Assembly: GCA_044339595.1 (NCBI GenBank)
Contig: JBIIVF010000050.1
Coordinates: 1-15,399 of the forward strand
Origin: CAZTGZ01 sp044339595
GTDB taxonomy: Bacteria > Bacteroidota > Bacteroidia > NS11-12g > UBA9320
Direction of reading: 5' to 3'
Length of the DNA: 15,399 bases
Shown here: positions 1 through 7,065 of the stretch, one piece after another
Numbering within the stretch: position 1 is the first letter of the stretch
Layout: every line of letters begins with the position of its first letter
Notes under the pieces: generated by a model
Databases searched by the model: none
What the model saw: only the letters and a program-made list of their open reading frames with translations
What the model was told of the DNA's origin: nothing
Made by a program: the position numbers and the translations under genes

Positions 1-1
1 A

Positions 2-727
2 CTCGGCCTTATTTTTGTTTTACAGAATTTGGGTTACAATGTGACCGGGCTTTTGGCCGGACTTTCCATTGGAGGTCTTGCCTTGGCTTTGGCCGCCCAG
101 GATACCATAAAAAATCTGTTGGGGTCGCTCATGATTTATATGGACAAACCTTTTCAGATTGGTGATTGGATCACCGGTGAAGGCGTAGATGGACATGTGG
201 AGGAAGTTGGTTTCAGGGCATCCAGAATACGGACGTTCTCCAATTCTTTGATGTATGTACCAAATGCCAAGTTGGCCGATATGATCTCAGACAATCATGG
301 CAGAAGGGAATATATCCGATACAAAACCATGCTTTCTCTGACGTATGATACCAGTCCTGCTGCCATTCAGGTTTTTATAGACGGCTTGAAACAAATCACC
401 ATCAAATATCCTGTGGTGGTGGAAGAAAAGAATCAAATTTATTTGTACCAACTTGCCGATAGTTCAATCAACATACAGTTTTGCGTTTTCTTTGTTTTGA
501 AGTTTGGCGACGATGAATTTGCTATCAGAGAAGAACTTTTGTTCCAGGTGATCCGATTGGCAGAATTCCTCGATATCCGATTTGCATTTCCAACGCAAAC
601 CATTCACGTTGAAAACATGCCCGGTCAGATTGGGTTAACACCGACGGTAAAAAATGATGATAAGAATCTTCGTGGAAGATTGGAAACTTTTATGAGCTCC
701 GTTACTCCTTCGAGTCCGAGCGCATAA
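2..727 (+). CDS. MscS-family mechanosensitive ion channel, 3' part
   Basis: This is the C-terminal 241 residues of a small-conductance mechanosensitive channel; the reading frame is open to the left edge, so the true start lies outside the window. A TTG at position 29 could be mistaken for a start but sits inside the conserved membrane helix. The Gly/Ala-rich pore helix (TM3) is visible as GLLAGLSIGGLALALAAQ, followed by the family's D-T-I-K-N-L-L-G-S and KPFQIGDWI segments that lead into the cytoplasmic beta domain, then V-E-E-V-G-F-R-A-S-R-I-R and N-S-L-M-Y-V-P-N. Known family role: inner-membrane channel that opens under membrane tension to release solutes on osmotic downshock. The last 26 bases overlap the 3' end of the convergent barrel gene. 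The family call is secure; the number of upstream membrane segments cannot be seen. Confidence 0.93.
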   Translation, partial: LGLIFVLQNLGYNVTGLLAGLSIGGLALALAAQDTIKNLLGSLMIYMDKPFQIGDWITGEGVDGHVEEVGFRASRIRTFSNSLMYVPNAKLADMISDNHGRREYIRYKTMLSLTYDTSPAAIQVFIDGLKQITIKYPVVVEEKNQIYLYQLADSSINIQFCVFFVLKFGDDEFAIREELLFQVIRLAEFLDIRFAFPTQTIHVENMPGQIGLTPTVKNDDKNLRGRLETFMSSVTPSSPSA

Positions 728-1457
728 AGTACTTAAAACCGACGGTGGTTTGAATCGAAGAACCCCGGTTGCTGATTTTGTAAACCGCTTTTCCCGACGG
801 ATCTGTTAATTCAACCAGAAACTGATCGGTACCGGCAATACCCAGTCGTCCGTTTACACCCCAGCTTAGAAACACATTTTCAAACATCGAAATATCAAGG
901 CCTGCATTCACATTAAAAGTATAGATGCTGCCTTCGAGTAAATGGGAGTAACGCACGTAAACCATTTGGTCAACCACAGTGCCATTGGTTTCCAGCACTT
1001 TCGTTTCTGAAATAAAGGATCCGGTAAAGTCTGTTTTTTCTCCTATCAGCAGGCTTACACCGGCCCCTGCCCAAAATACTTGTCGGCCCGAATGGAGTGG
1101 AAAATTTCTTTGGAAGTTGAACGGCACGAGGTAGGTGTTCAGGGTATTCACCACCTCTTTGTCAAAAAACTGATTATTCAAACTGCTTGTCATGGTGAGG
1201 TTAACCACATAATTATTGCGGTATAGGCCGGTTTCAAAGGTGTTTTTCTGATCCAGGTTGAGTCCAACAGCGATACCTGCAGTAGCCCCCATGCTTTTAT
1301 CGATGTCCAGCTTCGCACCGGATGCCGATGAGCCTGATTTTTGCTTGTTGAAGTGATCATATTTGGGGCCGATGTTCATGCCGAAATACCACTCTTTTTG
1401 TGCAAACGAAAACTTGGCTGACCATAACAAAATCAATAAGGAGCAAATACGTTTCAT
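702..1457 (-). CDS. Small outer-membrane beta-barrel protein (PorT-like), secreted
   Basis: A 251-residue protein with a clear Sec signal peptide: M-K-R, a hydrophobic core (LLILLWSAKFSFA), and likely cleavage after Ala19 before Gln20. The mature part begins EWYFGMNIGPKYDHF and has alternating polar/hydrophobic strands rich in Gly and aromatic residues (for example NVFLSWGVNGRLGIAG and TVGFKYF near the C-terminus), typical of the 8- to 10-strand PorT/OmpW-like barrels common in Bacteroidota. I infer outer-membrane location; the cargo or ligand is unknown. Its ATG overlaps the TGA of rnhB in an ATGA, so translation is probably coupled to rnhB, its upstream operon partner. Its 3' end overlaps the convergent MscS gene by 26 bp. 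It could also be a lipid-binding or structural barrel with no transport role. Confidence 0.72.
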   Translation of the reverse strand: MKRICSLLILLWSAKFSFAQKEWYFGMNIGPKYDHFNKQKSGSSASGAKLDIDKSMGATAGIAVGLNLDQKNTFETGLYRNNYVVNLTMTSSLNNQFFDKEVVNTLNTYLVPFNFQRNFPLHSGRQVFWAGAGVSLLIGEKTDFTGSFISETKVLETNGTVVDQMVYVRYSHLLEGSIYTFNVNAGLDISMFENVFLSWGVNGRLGIAGTDQFLVELTDPSGKAVYKISNRGSSIQTTVGFKYFMRSDSKE

Positions 1458-2053
1458 AAATCCAGACTTATTTGGGCAGGCAACAATTGAAAACTTTTGC
1501 GATGATAATCACAAATTCCGAAAGTTCGGATGGCATTGCGGTGTTCAACCGTTGGATATCCTTTGTTTTTAGACCAGTTATAATGTGGGTAGGAGGCATG
1601 GAGTTCTTCCATATAGAGATCTCGACTTGTTTTTGCCAGAATACTGGCGGCTGCAATATTGGCGAAACGGCTATCTCCTTTCACCATGGTTTTATGGGGG
1701 ATGTTGTGGTAGAGTTTGAAATAATTTCCATCTACGAGGATATGTCCCGGCTTTATGGTCAATTGATCCAATGCTTTATGCATGGCTAAAATACTGGCTT
1801 GAAGGATGTTGATACGGTCAATTTCTTCGGGATACACCATGGCGATGGCATAGTTTACAGCCTGTTGAAGGATATCTTCGCGAAGACGCATCCTAATGGC
1901 ATGACTGAGTTTTTTCGAATCGTTCAACAAAGGATGAACATAACCTTCAGGCAGTATCACCGCGGCGGCACATACCGGTCCGGCTAAACAACCTCTGCCT
2001 GCTTCATCACAGCCGGCTTCTGATTGATGGGCGATATAATTAACCGGAAGCAT
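1454..2053 (-). CDS. rnhB: Ribonuclease HII
   Basis: Removes ribonucleotides misincorporated in DNA and the RNA strand of RNA/DNA hybrids, in the cytoplasm. With the start chosen here it has 199 residues, close to the usual length of about 200. The hallmark GCDEAGRG gives catalytic Asp16 and Glu17; ILVDGN gives Asp108; KGDS gives Asp127; and AASILAKTSRD (about 135-145) is the conserved helix of the family, so the DEDD set is complete. Near the end, NKGYPTVEHRNAI is also diagnostic. An in-frame ATG at 2077 would add eight residues (M-N-I-L-L-C-L-T). I prefer 2053 because close relatives, as I recall them, start a few residues before the substrate-facing first strand. Neither start has a strong Shine-Dalgarno site. 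The stop overlaps the start of the downstream barrel gene (ATGA). Confidence 0.96.
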   Translation of the reverse strand: MLPVNYIAHQSEAGCDEAGRGCLAGPVCAAAVILPEGYVHPLLNDSKKLSHAIRMRLREDILQQAVNYAIAMVYPEEIDRINILQASILAMHKALDQLTIKPGHILVDGNYFKLYHNIPHKTMVKGDSRFANIAAASILAKTSRDLYMEELHASYPHYNWSKNKGYPTVEHRNAIRTFGICDYHRKSFQLLPAQISLDL

Positions 2054-2153
2054 GGTCAAACATAGTAAAATATTCATAAATCGTGAACATGAATTGTTGT
2101 GTGTCGATTATGTCGACAGGTCGCATGGCGGTAAAAGGGAATAGGTTAAAGGT

Positions 2154-2250
2154 TTTCATTCCATCCATCCATCATTCAATCAATTCATCGTTTCATCGCT
2201 AAACCAATTCATCATTTCATCGCTACATCGTTTCATTCTTTCATCGTTCG
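2154..2250. repeat. Degenerate TTCATCG / CATC low-complexity tandem repeats
   Basis: The gap between rnhB and the methyltransferase gene (2078-2313) contains a T/C/A-rich stretch built from CATC and TTCATCG units. It begins with three CATC-type units near 2161-2174. It continues with an imperfect direct repeat of about 23 bases at 2181-2203 and 2205-2227 (21 of 23 identical, period 24), and ends with further TTTCAT and TTTCATCG copies up to 2246. No open reading frame of note runs through it. It may be slippage-generated sequence; no function is visible. The 8-bp palindrome TGTCGACA lies just left of it at 2111-2118. Confidence 0.7.
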
Positions 2251-2272
2251 CAATCATAATTCATGCAGAAAA

Positions 2273-2303
2273 TTTCGCGTTCAAGTTTGAATCCTTAAGT
2301 TTG
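2273..2303 (+). promoter_or_regulatory. Candidate Bacteroidota-type promoter for the methyltransferase gene
   Basis: TAAGTTTG at 2296-2303 matches the Bacteroidota -7 consensus TAnnTTTG exactly. TTTC at 2273-2276 lies 19 bases upstream and matches the -33 TTTG box at three of four positions. Transcription would begin only a few bases before the ATG at 2314, giving an almost leaderless message, which lowers confidence. Confidence 0.35.
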
Positions 2304-2313
2304 CCAAACATTT

Positions 2314-3042
2314 ATGACAGCCTACCGAGAAATTTTGTATAGAAAGTACCACAGCACCCAGGAAAACCGACAAGGAGAGAATGAAGCGGTGCTTTTTGAT
2401 CAACAAGTGTATTATTTCAGCAAGGAAATTGTACCCCTTTTGCCTTCGGATAAACACGTTAAAATTCTCGAAATTGGCTGTGGCAACGGCAGCCTGATTA
2501 AAACCATGCTCAATGCTGATTTTAAAGACATTACAGGGATTGATTTGAGCCAGGAACAAGTAGACGTAGCCCGAAAATTGGGCGTAGCCCAGGCACATTG
2601 CATATCTGCGGTTGACTATCTAAATGGGAAACGCGAAGTTTTTGATGTCATCCTCGCCATCGATGTCATCGAGCATTTTACCAAAAATGAAATCGTTAAT
2701 TTTCTGGAAATGGTACTCGCCGCCCTCAAACCCGGTGGAATGGTCATCTTCAGAACCCCCAATATGGATGCGCCCCTCACCTCCCTGTATAGCTACGGCG
2801 ATTTTACCCATGAATGCCTGCTCAACAAAAGCAGTGCGCTTCAATTGATGAAAAGCACGGGTTTCAGTGAAGCAGACGTGCTGCCATCCATGATTCATGT
2901 TCAAGGTGTTTTGAAAGAAGCACTGCGTAAAATCATATGGAGCCTTACTTTGCTGAGCATCAAGGCCATGTTGTTCGCCAGTGGAAGAACCTGGAAAGAC
3001 GCAGTATTCACACCTAACCTGATTATCATAGGCAAGAAATAA
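2314..3042 (+). CDS. Class I SAM-dependent methyltransferase
   Basis: A 242-residue Rossmann-fold methyltransferase. Motif I is ILEIGCGNGS (51-60), the SAM glycine loop. Asp77 in GIDLS is the expected ribose-binding acidic residue. The post-II region FDVILAIDVIEH (110-121) and ALKPGG (137-142) followed by VIFRTPN complete the fold. The segment YGDFTHEC (161-168) is a motif I associate with methyltransferases acting on sugars or glycoconjugates, so a role in surface polysaccharide or lipid modification is possible; the substrate cannot be read from the sequence. The C-terminal stretch at about 205-222 is hydrophobic (IIWSLTLLSIKAMLF) and could be a membrane-associating helix or a buried one. 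The gene stands alone on the plus strand and ends 3 bp from the convergent ftsE gene, leaving no room for a terminator between them. Confidence 0.88.
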   Translation: MTAYREILYRKYHSTQENRQGENEAVLFDQQVYYFSKEIVPLLPSDKHVKILEIGCGNGSLIKTMLNADFKDITGIDLSQEQVDVARKLGVAQAHCISAVDYLNGKREVFDVILAIDVIEHFTKNEIVNFLEMVLAALKPGGMVIFRTPNMDAPLTSLYSYGDFTHECLLNKSSALQLMKSTGFSEADVLPSMIHVQGVLKEALRKIIWSLTLLSIKAMLFASGRTWKDAVFTPNLIIIGKK

Positions 3043-3045
3043 CGG

Positions 3046-3732
3046 TTAATTTACCAAGCTGAGTTTCTGAATTCTTCCCCCTTCACACTTAAAAATCGTT
3101 CCGGGAAATTTATTGATGATGCGATAATCGTGTGTGGCCATGAGCACCGCTCTGCCGGTATCGCTAATGCTTTTCAGCAGATTCATGATATCGTCGGTCA
3201 CATCCGGATCCAAATTTCCGGTGGGTTCATCGGCCAGGATAATTTCAGGGTCATTGAGCAATGCCCGGGCTATTACCACCCTTTGTTGTTCTCCGCCTGA
3301 AAGCTCATTGGGCATTTTGTAGTCTTTGGTGGTAAGTCCCACCTTTTGCAGCACTTCATGAATGCGTTGCAAGCATTTGTCTTTGTCTTTCCAACCCGTG
3401 GCGCGCAACACAAACATGAGGTTTTCAGAAACATTTCGATCGGTGAGGAGTTGAAAATCCTGAAAAACGATGCCGAGTTTTCTTCTGAGATAGGGGATAT
3501 CTTTGCGATGCAGTTTCCTTAAATCATAACCCGCAATGCTGCCGGTGCCATTTTCGAGCGGAAGTTCACCATACAGCGTTTTTAACAAACTTGATTTTCC
3601 GCTGCCGGTTTTCCCGATGAGATAGCAGAATTCACCTTTGCTGATAGAAAGATCCACATCATGCAAAACCAAACTTTGTTTCTGCTGAAAAATAAAGGCT
3701 TTTGAAAGTTCAATAACGGTAATATCGCTCAT
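3046..3732 (-). CDS. ftsE: ABC transporter ATPase, FtsE type
   Basis: A 228-residue stand-alone ABC ATPase with all motifs in place: Walker A GKTGSGKSS (40-48), Q-loop VFQDFQLL with Gln91, signature LSGGEQQRV (144-152), Walker B IILADEP (164-170), D-loop GNLDPD and switch His201. The N-terminal VIELSKAFIFQQKQSLVL and the run LGIVFQDFQLLTDRNVSENL match the FtsE branch as found in Bacteroidota. FtsE pairs with the membrane protein FtsX to control peptidoglycan hydrolases at the divisome. No ftsX is adjacent here, which is common in this phylum, but it means a LolD- or MacB-like alternative cannot be fully excluded. The single gene appears to form its own transcription unit, with a -7-like box just upstream. 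Confidence 0.87.
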   Translation of the reverse strand: MSDITVIELSKAFIFQQKQSLVLHDVDLSISKGEFCYLIGKTGSGKSSLLKTLYGELPLENGTGSIAGYDLRKLHRKDIPYLRRKLGIVFQDFQLLTDRNVSENLMFVLRATGWKDKDKCLQRIHEVLQKVGLTTKDYKMPNELSGGEQQRVVIARALLNDPEIILADEPTGNLDPDVTDDIMNLLKSISDTGRAVLMATHDYRIINKFPGTIFKCEGGRIQKLSLVN

Positions 3733-3750
3733 CCGGCTATCTTTTTACGA

Positions 3751-3758
3751 CAAACCTA
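3751..3758 (-). promoter_or_regulatory. Candidate -7 box upstream of ftsE
   Basis: Read on the minus strand this is TAGGTTTG, an exact match to the Bacteroidota -7 consensus TAnnTTTG, placed 18 bases before the ATG at 3732. I see no convincing TTTG -33 box at the expected spacing, so this is only a candidate. Confidence 0.35.
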
Positions 3759-3939
3759 ATTCTTTTCAGTGAAGGTTGGATGTTGGATTATCAACAGAGG
3801 GAGGAAAAGGAAGCGCGGGTTGTTTTGAAGTATGGTTTTTTCGTTATGAAATGTAGAGATGGATGGGGGAAGTCGTGTATTCGCAAACTGTTCAGATTAA
3901 ACCTACAAATTGCCTGAACCAGGATTTCTAAGAGTTGAG

Positions 3940-4019
3940 AGTTTAGTGTATAGTTGAGCTCAAACCCTAAACTTAAACCCTAGACCTCAAACCCTAGACC
4001 CTGACCCTAAACCCTAACC
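3940..4019. repeat. Telomere-like ACCCTAAA degenerate tandem repeats plus palindrome
   Basis: Between ftsE and ung, directly after the ung stop, lie about five diverged 13-14-base units of the form CTCAAACCCTARAC (3958-4019), resembling the CCCTAAA telomere repeat of plants. On the left they border a perfect 10-bp palindrome, TTGAGCTCAA (3954-3963). The flanking 7-base arms AGTTTAG (3940-3946) and CTAAACT (3967-3973) are also complementary, so the first unit can fold into an imperfect hairpin. The repeat abuts the 3' end of ung and may act in transcript ending, but there is no U-tract. The rest of the gap (3759-3939) shows nothing I recognise. Confidence 0.75.
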
Positions 4020-4700
4020 TCACTTCCCCCAATCCACTGCCTCCAAACCCTTACTCTTCAAATATTCATTCGCCTTCGAAAAATGCTGATTCCCGAACCA
4101 ATGACCTTTGCCTGCACTCAAGGGAGAAGGATGTCCGCTGGTTAATACGAGGTGCTTTTCACGGTTGATGCGCGATCCTTTGGTGCGGGCAAAATTTCCC
4201 CATAACATAAAAATGAGCCCTTCGCGATCTTGGTTTAAATGATCGATGATGGCATCGGTGAAGGTTTCCCATCCTTTGTTTTGATGACTGCCGGCCATGC
4301 CTTTTTCAACGGTTAAAATGGCATTTAACAATAGAACACCCTGATCTGCCCAGGCGGTTAAATTGCCGCTTTTTCTTCGGGGGATGTTCAAATCGCTTTC
4401 CAACTCTTTGCAAATATTGAGCAGGGATGGGGGCATCGAAACTTCATCAGGCACAGAAAAACAGAAACCATGCGCTTGCCCCGGTCCGTGATAGGGGTCT
4501 TGTCCGATGATCACCACTTTTACGGCAATAAAGGGCGTATGATCGAGGGCAGCAAAAATTTGGGGTCCGGGTGGAAAAATCTCTTTTCCCCTTTGTTTCT
4601 CCTGCTTTAAAAACGCCGTCAGATTTTCGAAATAGGGTTTGTCGAATTCGTTTTTCAGCACCTCATACCAACCTGCTTCGAGTTTAATCTGTCGGGGCAT
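4020..4700 (-). CDS. ung: Uracil-DNA glycosylase, family 1
   Basis: Excises uracil from DNA to start base-excision repair. With the start at 4700 the protein has 226 residues, close to the roughly 229 of the E. coli enzyme, and begins MPRQIKLEAGWYEVLKNEF. Motif A GQDPYHGPGQAHG (66-78) holds the catalytic Asp68; LLLNAILTV contains the uracil-binding Asn; and motif B HPSPLS (190-195) holds His190. The reading frame is open 28 codons further upstream to an ATG at 4784, but that extension has no similarity to the family and lies wholly over another gene (4684-4821), so it is rejected. The start overlaps the end of the small membrane protein gene by 17 bp, and the A-rich ACCAAACCAAAA before it suits Bacteroidota initiation. 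It is probably the last gene of the operon with the M49 peptidase. Confidence 0.96.
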   Translation of the reverse strand: MPRQIKLEAGWYEVLKNEFDKPYFENLTAFLKQEKQRGKEIFPPGPQIFAALDHTPFIAVKVVIIGQDPYHGPGQAHGFCFSVPDEVSMPPSLLNICKELESDLNIPRRKSGNLTAWADQGVLLLNAILTVEKGMAGSHQNKGWETFTDAIIDHLNQDREGLIFMLWGNFARTKGSRINREKHLVLTSGHPSPLSAGKGHWFGNQHFSKANEYLKSKGLEAVDWGK

Positions 4701-4821
4701 TTTTGGTTTGGTGATAAGGACTTTTTTTAACCCAACTGGTATACATGTAATAGGCGGAACCGGCAATGATGCTGACAAATCCAACCAAAACGAGTATCTT
4801 TATGAGTTGACTTCGCTTCAT
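4684..4821 (-). CDS. Small single-span membrane protein (45 residues), unknown function
   Basis: A short open frame fills the gap between the M49 peptidase gene and ung. It encodes 45 residues: a basic start (M-K-R-S-Q-L-I-K), one hydrophobic span at about 8-27 (ILVLVGFVSIIAGSAYYMY), then a basic segment (W-V-K-K-S-P-Y-H-Q-T-K) and a polar end (N-A-P-T-D) before TAA. It starts 27 bp after the peptidase stop and overlaps the ung start by 17 bp, so all three genes fit one operon with coupled translation. An AGAGG purine run lies just before its ATG. I do not recognise a named family; a small inner-membrane protein is the fair description. It could instead be chance, but a well-formed membrane span that exactly fills an operon gap argues for a real gene. 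Confidence 0.62.
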   Translation of the reverse strand: MKRSQLIKILVLVGFVSIIAGSAYYMYTSWVKKSPYHQTKNAPTD

Positions 4822-4848
4822 ACCCTCTGGGTTTTTCCAAATGGCTCT

Positions 4849-6900
4849 TTATTGCTTGTTAAATGGAATGGTGCCGTAGTCTTTACTGTAACGCAACATT
4901 TGGGTTGCAAAGTCTGACTCTTGCTCCACTTTCAAATCTTTAAACTTACCGTTGTCGATTACCGGCACCAATTTAGGCTGAATAAAACCGTTGTATGGTG
5001 CCAAGTCGAGTGATTTAAAACGCTCGATCACCTCCTTGTGCAGGGCCGGATCTACTTTTACACCATATTTTTCTACCAATGCTTCTGCAGATGCGTAATC
5101 GCCTTCTGACTTGATGCGCTGAATTTCTTTCAACAATTCACCAAACAAGCTTCTCAATTTTTGATAGTCATTGATTACGAAATAGGTCTTTCCATCGACC
5201 ACTTTCTTTTCAATCACGTTGTCGTTTTTTCCTTTTTCATAAGCCCAGGCAGCCACCACTTGACGGTTTCTCATGTGGTCTTCTTCGATGTTCTCGCCCG
5301 GACTCAATCTGCGAAGTTGCAAGAATAGTCCGTTGGTGATGTAATTGTCGTATTCTGCTTTTCCGGTTTCGAGGGTCTCCATCACTTTGATGTCGATGAG
5401 TTTTTGATCGAGCACATAATACAAGGCTACCAAATCAGCGCGGGCTTCTTCGAGGGTGCTGGCATAATTCTTCAAGGTTTCATGTGGATTGCCAATGCCT
5501 TTATTGATGGTTCCGCTCGCGTGGCCAATCACTTCGTGCATGGCGGTATGCAGTTTGCCGGCTAATTGACCGTGCGCTTTGATGCGTGCTTTCACGTCGT
5601 CTCCCAAATAAAATTCATCCGATACATTTCCGGAGGAGGCGCCGTTGTAAGCAGCCAAAATATTGCCCAAACTCACAGATTTTGATCCGTGGGTAGAACG
5701 AATCCAATTGGCATTGGGTAAGTTAATTCCAATAGGGGTACTCGGGGCTGCGTCTCCACTTTCCATAGCCACATTGACCACTTTATAGCTGATTCCTTTT
5801 ACGGTGTCTCTTTTGTGTTCTTTCATGATGGGAGAGTTGTCTTCGAACCATTGTCCGTTTTCTGCCATCGCTTTCATTTTTTGAGAAGCATCAAAATCAT
5901 TGATTTGGATCACCGATTCAAACGTGCCTTTTACACCCAATGGATCGCCATATACTTCAATAAAACCATGAATGAAATCGATGTCGCCGGCGATGGCCTT
6001 TACCCATTCGATGTTGCACTCATCCCATATTTTGAGGTCACCGGTTTTGTAATATTGAACCAGTAAATCGATGTACTTCTTTTGTCCTTCGTTTTCGGCA
6101 ACTGTTGATGCTTTTTCCAGCCAGTAAACCATCTTTTCGATGGATTCGGTATATAATCCACCTACTTTATACACGTCTTCTTGTAAGACTCCATCTTTTC
6201 GAATTAATTTCGAATTCAAACCAAAGGAGGGAGCATTCTCCCCTGTGCGTTCGTTGATGTATTTATAAAATTTTTCAACTTCCGCTTCCTTCAAATCACG
6301 TCCATAAAAATTATTGGCCGAGGCCTGAACTTTATCAACGCCTTTATCTTTAACCACACCTTTGCCGTAATACATTGGGTCAAACATCGTCAAGAGGGTT
6401 TTCATGGTAAAATGTTGGATACTTTGTCCTTCAAACATGGGCCATTTGGCATCTTTGGTGTCTACCAATAAACTGCGCATATACTCTTTGGTGAATTCAG
6501 GAAGCATTTTCTTCTCTGAATAATGATGATGAATACCGCTCGATGCCCAGAAACGCTTCAAATAAGTTTCGAATTGTTTCCAGCTTTCGCTGGTTCTATC
6601 GCCCGGATACTTCAAATAAATTTCTTCCAACGTTTGTCTGAGGCCCAAATTCAATTCGCAATTCTGTGCGTAAATGATGTCACGTCCATACAGGGCTGCT
6701 TCTGATAGATAATATACCAGCTCCTTTTGTTTTGTGGTCAGATTATCTAACCCGGGCACCTGGTATCTCAGAATTTGAATGTCTGCGAATCGTTCTACTT
6801 TGTACTCATAAGGTGTGGCATCTCCCACAGACTTTTTTGATTTACAACCTTGAATGATGAAAAATGAAACGGTGATAATGGCTAATGTGAATTTATTCAT
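4849..6900 (-). CDS. M49 family metallopeptidase (dipeptidyl-peptidase III-like), lipoprotein
   Basis: A 683-residue zinc peptidase. The M49 hallmark HEVIGH is at 455-460 (zinc ligands His455 and His460, catalytic Glu456), and EEARAD at 484-489 supplies the third ligand, giving the HEXXGH...EEXRAD pair specific to the family. Members remove dipeptides from the N-terminus of short peptides. The N-terminus is a lipoprotein signal: MNKFTLAIITVSFFIIQGC with the lipobox ending at Cys19, so I predict an envelope-anchored enzyme facing the periplasm or surface, unlike cytosolic DPP III of eukaryotes. Length agrees with bacterial members of about 675 residues. It is the first gene of a minus-strand cluster with a small membrane protein and ung. 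Its leader carries the nested inverted-repeat element at 6929-7059. Peptide scavenging is a plausible role. Confidence 0.93.
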   Translation of the reverse strand: MNKFTLAIITVSFFIIQGCKSKKSVGDATPYEYKVERFADIQILRYQVPGLDNLTTKQKELVYYLSEAALYGRDIIYAQNCELNLGLRQTLEEIYLKYPGDRTSESWKQFETYLKRFWASSGIHHHYSEKKMLPEFTKEYMRSLLVDTKDAKWPMFEGQSIQHFTMKTLLTMFDPMYYGKGVVKDKGVDKVQASANNFYGRDLKEAEVEKFYKYINERTGENAPSFGLNSKLIRKDGVLQEDVYKVGGLYTESIEKMVYWLEKASTVAENEGQKKYIDLLVQYYKTGDLKIWDECNIEWVKAIAGDIDFIHGFIEVYGDPLGVKGTFESVIQINDFDASQKMKAMAENGQWFEDNSPIMKEHKRDTVKGISYKVVNVAMESGDAAPSTPIGINLPNANWIRSTHGSKSVSLGNILAAYNGASSGNVSDEFYLGDDVKARIKAHGQLAGKLHTAMHEVIGHASGTINKGIGNPHETLKNYASTLEEARADLVALYYVLDQKLIDIKVMETLETGKAEYDNYITNGLFLQLRRLSPGENIEEDHMRNRQVVAAWAYEKGKNDNVIEKKVVDGKTYFVINDYQKLRSLFGELLKEIQRIKSEGDYASAEALVEKYGVKVDPALHKEVIERFKSLDLAPYNGFIQPKLVPVIDNGKFKDLKVEQESDFATQMLRYSKDYGTIPFNKQ

Positions 6901-6928
6901 GAATGAACGGATTATTTTTTTGCAATAT

Positions 6929-7059
6929 TAAGAAACTGAAGTTTAAACCCAACTTATGCGATGTAATTTTAGGAACTAAAATGACATCCGTTAGTTGGGT
7001 TTAACCCCGATTTAGAAAATGTGATCAATACTTGCAAAATATTGATTTACAGTTTCTTA
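6929..7059. repeat. Nested inverted-repeat element (possible structured leader, terminator or MITE-like unit)
   Basis: The 191-bp gap between the M49 and LDH2-type genes holds ordered inverted repeats. The outermost arms are TAAGAAACTG (6929-6938) and CAGTTTCTTA (7050-7059), a perfect 10-bp match. Inside, GTTTAAACCCAACT (6941-6954) pairs with AGTTGGGTTTAAC (6993-7005), with one bulged base. Inside that, 6960-6972 pairs with 6976-6988 at 12 of 13 positions around the 3-base loop GAA. A separate small hairpin is ATCAATA (7024-7030) with TATTGAT (7040-7046). The fold is thus a closing stem enclosing one long and one short hairpin. It could be an untranslated-leader structure of the M49 operon, a terminator for the upstream dehydrogenase gene, or a small palindromic mobile unit. 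No target-site duplication is evident. Confidence 0.6.
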
Positions 7060-7065
7060 TTCGTT

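Noticed and set aside
2154..2250. CRISPR-like array between rnhB and the methyltransferase gene
   Set aside because: Units are short, degenerate and contiguous with no unique spacers of constant length, and no cas gene is present.
4719..4730. Run of seven A residues (minus strand) where the small membrane gene and ung frames meet, as a frameshift site or a sequencing indel fusing them
   Set aside because: The A7 lies upstream of the ung start, ung has its own good ATG and full length, and the small frame ends cleanly; no sign that a fusion product is needed.
4701..4784. N-terminal extension of uracil-DNA glycosylase to an ATG at 4784
   Set aside because: The added 28 residues have no similarity to the family, the ATG at 4700 gives the normal length, and the region is covered by a better frame encoding a small membrane protein.
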